Shown here one piece after another: positions 63,431 to 64,000 of a stretch of 64,000 nt of DNA. A program made the position numbers and the translations under genes. The notes under the pieces were generated by a model that ran no database searches, was not told where the DNA came from, and saw nothing but the letters and a program-made list of their open reading frames with translations. The stretch is from Bernardetia sp. ABR2-2B (GTDB taxonomy: Bacteria; Bacteroidota; Bacteroidia; Cytophagales; Bernardetiaceae), in NCBI RefSeq assembly GCF_037126435.1, contig NZ_CP147020.1:3700001-3764000 (forward strand). Reading direction: 5' to 3'. Numbering within the stretch: the stretch's first letter is position 1; each line of letters starts with the position of its first letter.

Positions 63431-64000
63431 TTATAAGGCTTTTTTATAATATCTTCTAAACTTATCAGACTTCTTCAATATTTTATTGATTTCAATTTGT
63501 TCTATTCCTATTAGGTTTACTATCATTGTGTAAAATAGAATTTGAGAATAATTAAACAGATACCACAAGTTATATTTTGTTTCAATATTTCCATCATGAT
63601 TTACATGAGTTAGTGTATTTCGACAATTCTTTATCTCTTTAGCAAATTCTTCAAACTCATTTTCATCAATAAAACCATCTAAAGCCACTTTTAATTTGTT
63701 CAGATAGTGCATTACCTTGCGCTTATAATCTATATCATCCACTTGTTTAGGTACTTTAAAGTATTTATTATAAAACTCTAGCTCTTCATCTGTAAGTTTT
63801 AACAATTCCTTATTTTTCCTAATTTTATCATACCCTTTTTGCTTCAGTTCATTTAATCGCTTTCTATTTTGAGGATAATCTATTTCATTATCTCGGTTAT
63901 AAAATGTTTCAATGGCTTGACAGATATTAAGTAAACCATTAGTAAATTGAACATTTGTTAACCTAGTATTTCCTTTTTTCCAAAAAGGTAAAACAGCATG
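63431..64000 (-). CDS. ApeA-like HEPN-domain anti-phage protein, C-terminal part
   Basis: The frame is open from the window edge to a stop at 63431, so 189 residues of the C-terminal part are visible. The segment FTNGLLNICQAIETFYN and later LDGFIDENEFEEFAKEIK resemble the helical HEPN domain of ApeA. KNCRNTLTHVNHDG contains the catalytic R-x4-H HEPN ribonuclease motif (RNTLTH). ApeA proteins abort phage infection through RNA cleavage. The N-terminal domain is not seen, so the family call rests on this half. Confidence 0.62.
   Translation of the reverse strand, partial: HAVLPFWKKGNTRLTNVQFTNGLLNICQAIETFYNRDNEIDYPQNRKRLNELKQKGYDKIRKNKELLKLTDEELEFYNKYFKVPKQVDDIDYKRKVMHYLNKLKVALDGFIDENEFEEFAKEIKNCRNTLTHVNHDGNIETKYNLWYLFNYSQILFYTMIVNLIGIEQIEINKILKKSDKFRRYYKKAL

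Overview
This AT-rich window looks like the chromosome of a gliding or marine Bacteroidota, most probably a Cytophagales-type genome; Bernardetia/Flexibacter is a guess from overall feel, not something proven here. Supporting evidence is the type IX secretion C-terminal sorting domains on three proteins, Bacteroidetes-type lipoproteins, BamD followed by an Rpb6-like omega subunit, a DUF2723 membrane glycosyltransferase, the CtlX hydrolase and TAnnTTTG promoter-like boxes. No rRNA, tRNA or CRISPR array was seen.

Layout. 1-17.5 kb is mostly minus-strand housekeeping and cell-envelope material: a truncated membrane protein, dnaK, a DUF4403 lipoprotein, the serine dehydratase beta subunit (with a 148-bp MITE just upstream), a 1223-residue calcium-repeat T9SS protein, an unusual TIGR03032 plus tandem GNAT fusion, rpoZ and bamD. 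17.8-29.4 kb is mostly plus-strand: der, an acyl-CoA carboxylase beta subunit, a compact type II restriction-modification pair, a MazF-like toxin without an obvious antitoxin, ComEC, a polyprenol-phosphate mannosyltransferase, a cytochrome b5-like protein and a 2-hydroxyacid dehydrogenase whose last residues were replaced by an IS4-family insertion. 30.6-44.7 kb carries a DUF2723 protein, a DUF72 protein, a 1977-residue T9SS adhesin-like protein and a two-gene arginine/citrulline hydrolase operon.

From about 44.8 kb to the end the window is accessory DNA. An IS110-family element has a long left non-coding end that folds into two stem-loops with large internal loops, the architecture expected of a bridge RNA. 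Then follow minus-strand, mostly single-gene units (hydrolases, DUF4386 proteins, a CPBP protease, lipoproteins, outer-membrane proteins, an AraC/TPR regulator). Several are followed immediately after the stop codon by palindromic spacers with shared TATATAC..TGTTA(G/C)C ends, resembling integron cassettes with attC-like sites; no integrase is present in the window. A roughly 90-bp structured repeat with two hairpins occurs four times in the same orientation, and longer direct repeats flank one secreted-protein gene. A Tn5/IS50-like IS with 16-bp terminal repeats and a 9-bp target duplication has split another repeat copy. The window ends inside a gene whose visible part resembles the HEPN domain of the ApeA anti-phage protein.

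The strongest leads are the predicted IS110 bridge RNA, the attC-like cassette spacers, the dispersed structured repeat and the restriction-modification pair with an unrecognised nuclease. All functional calls rest on reading translated sequence and motif recognition; no database search was run.
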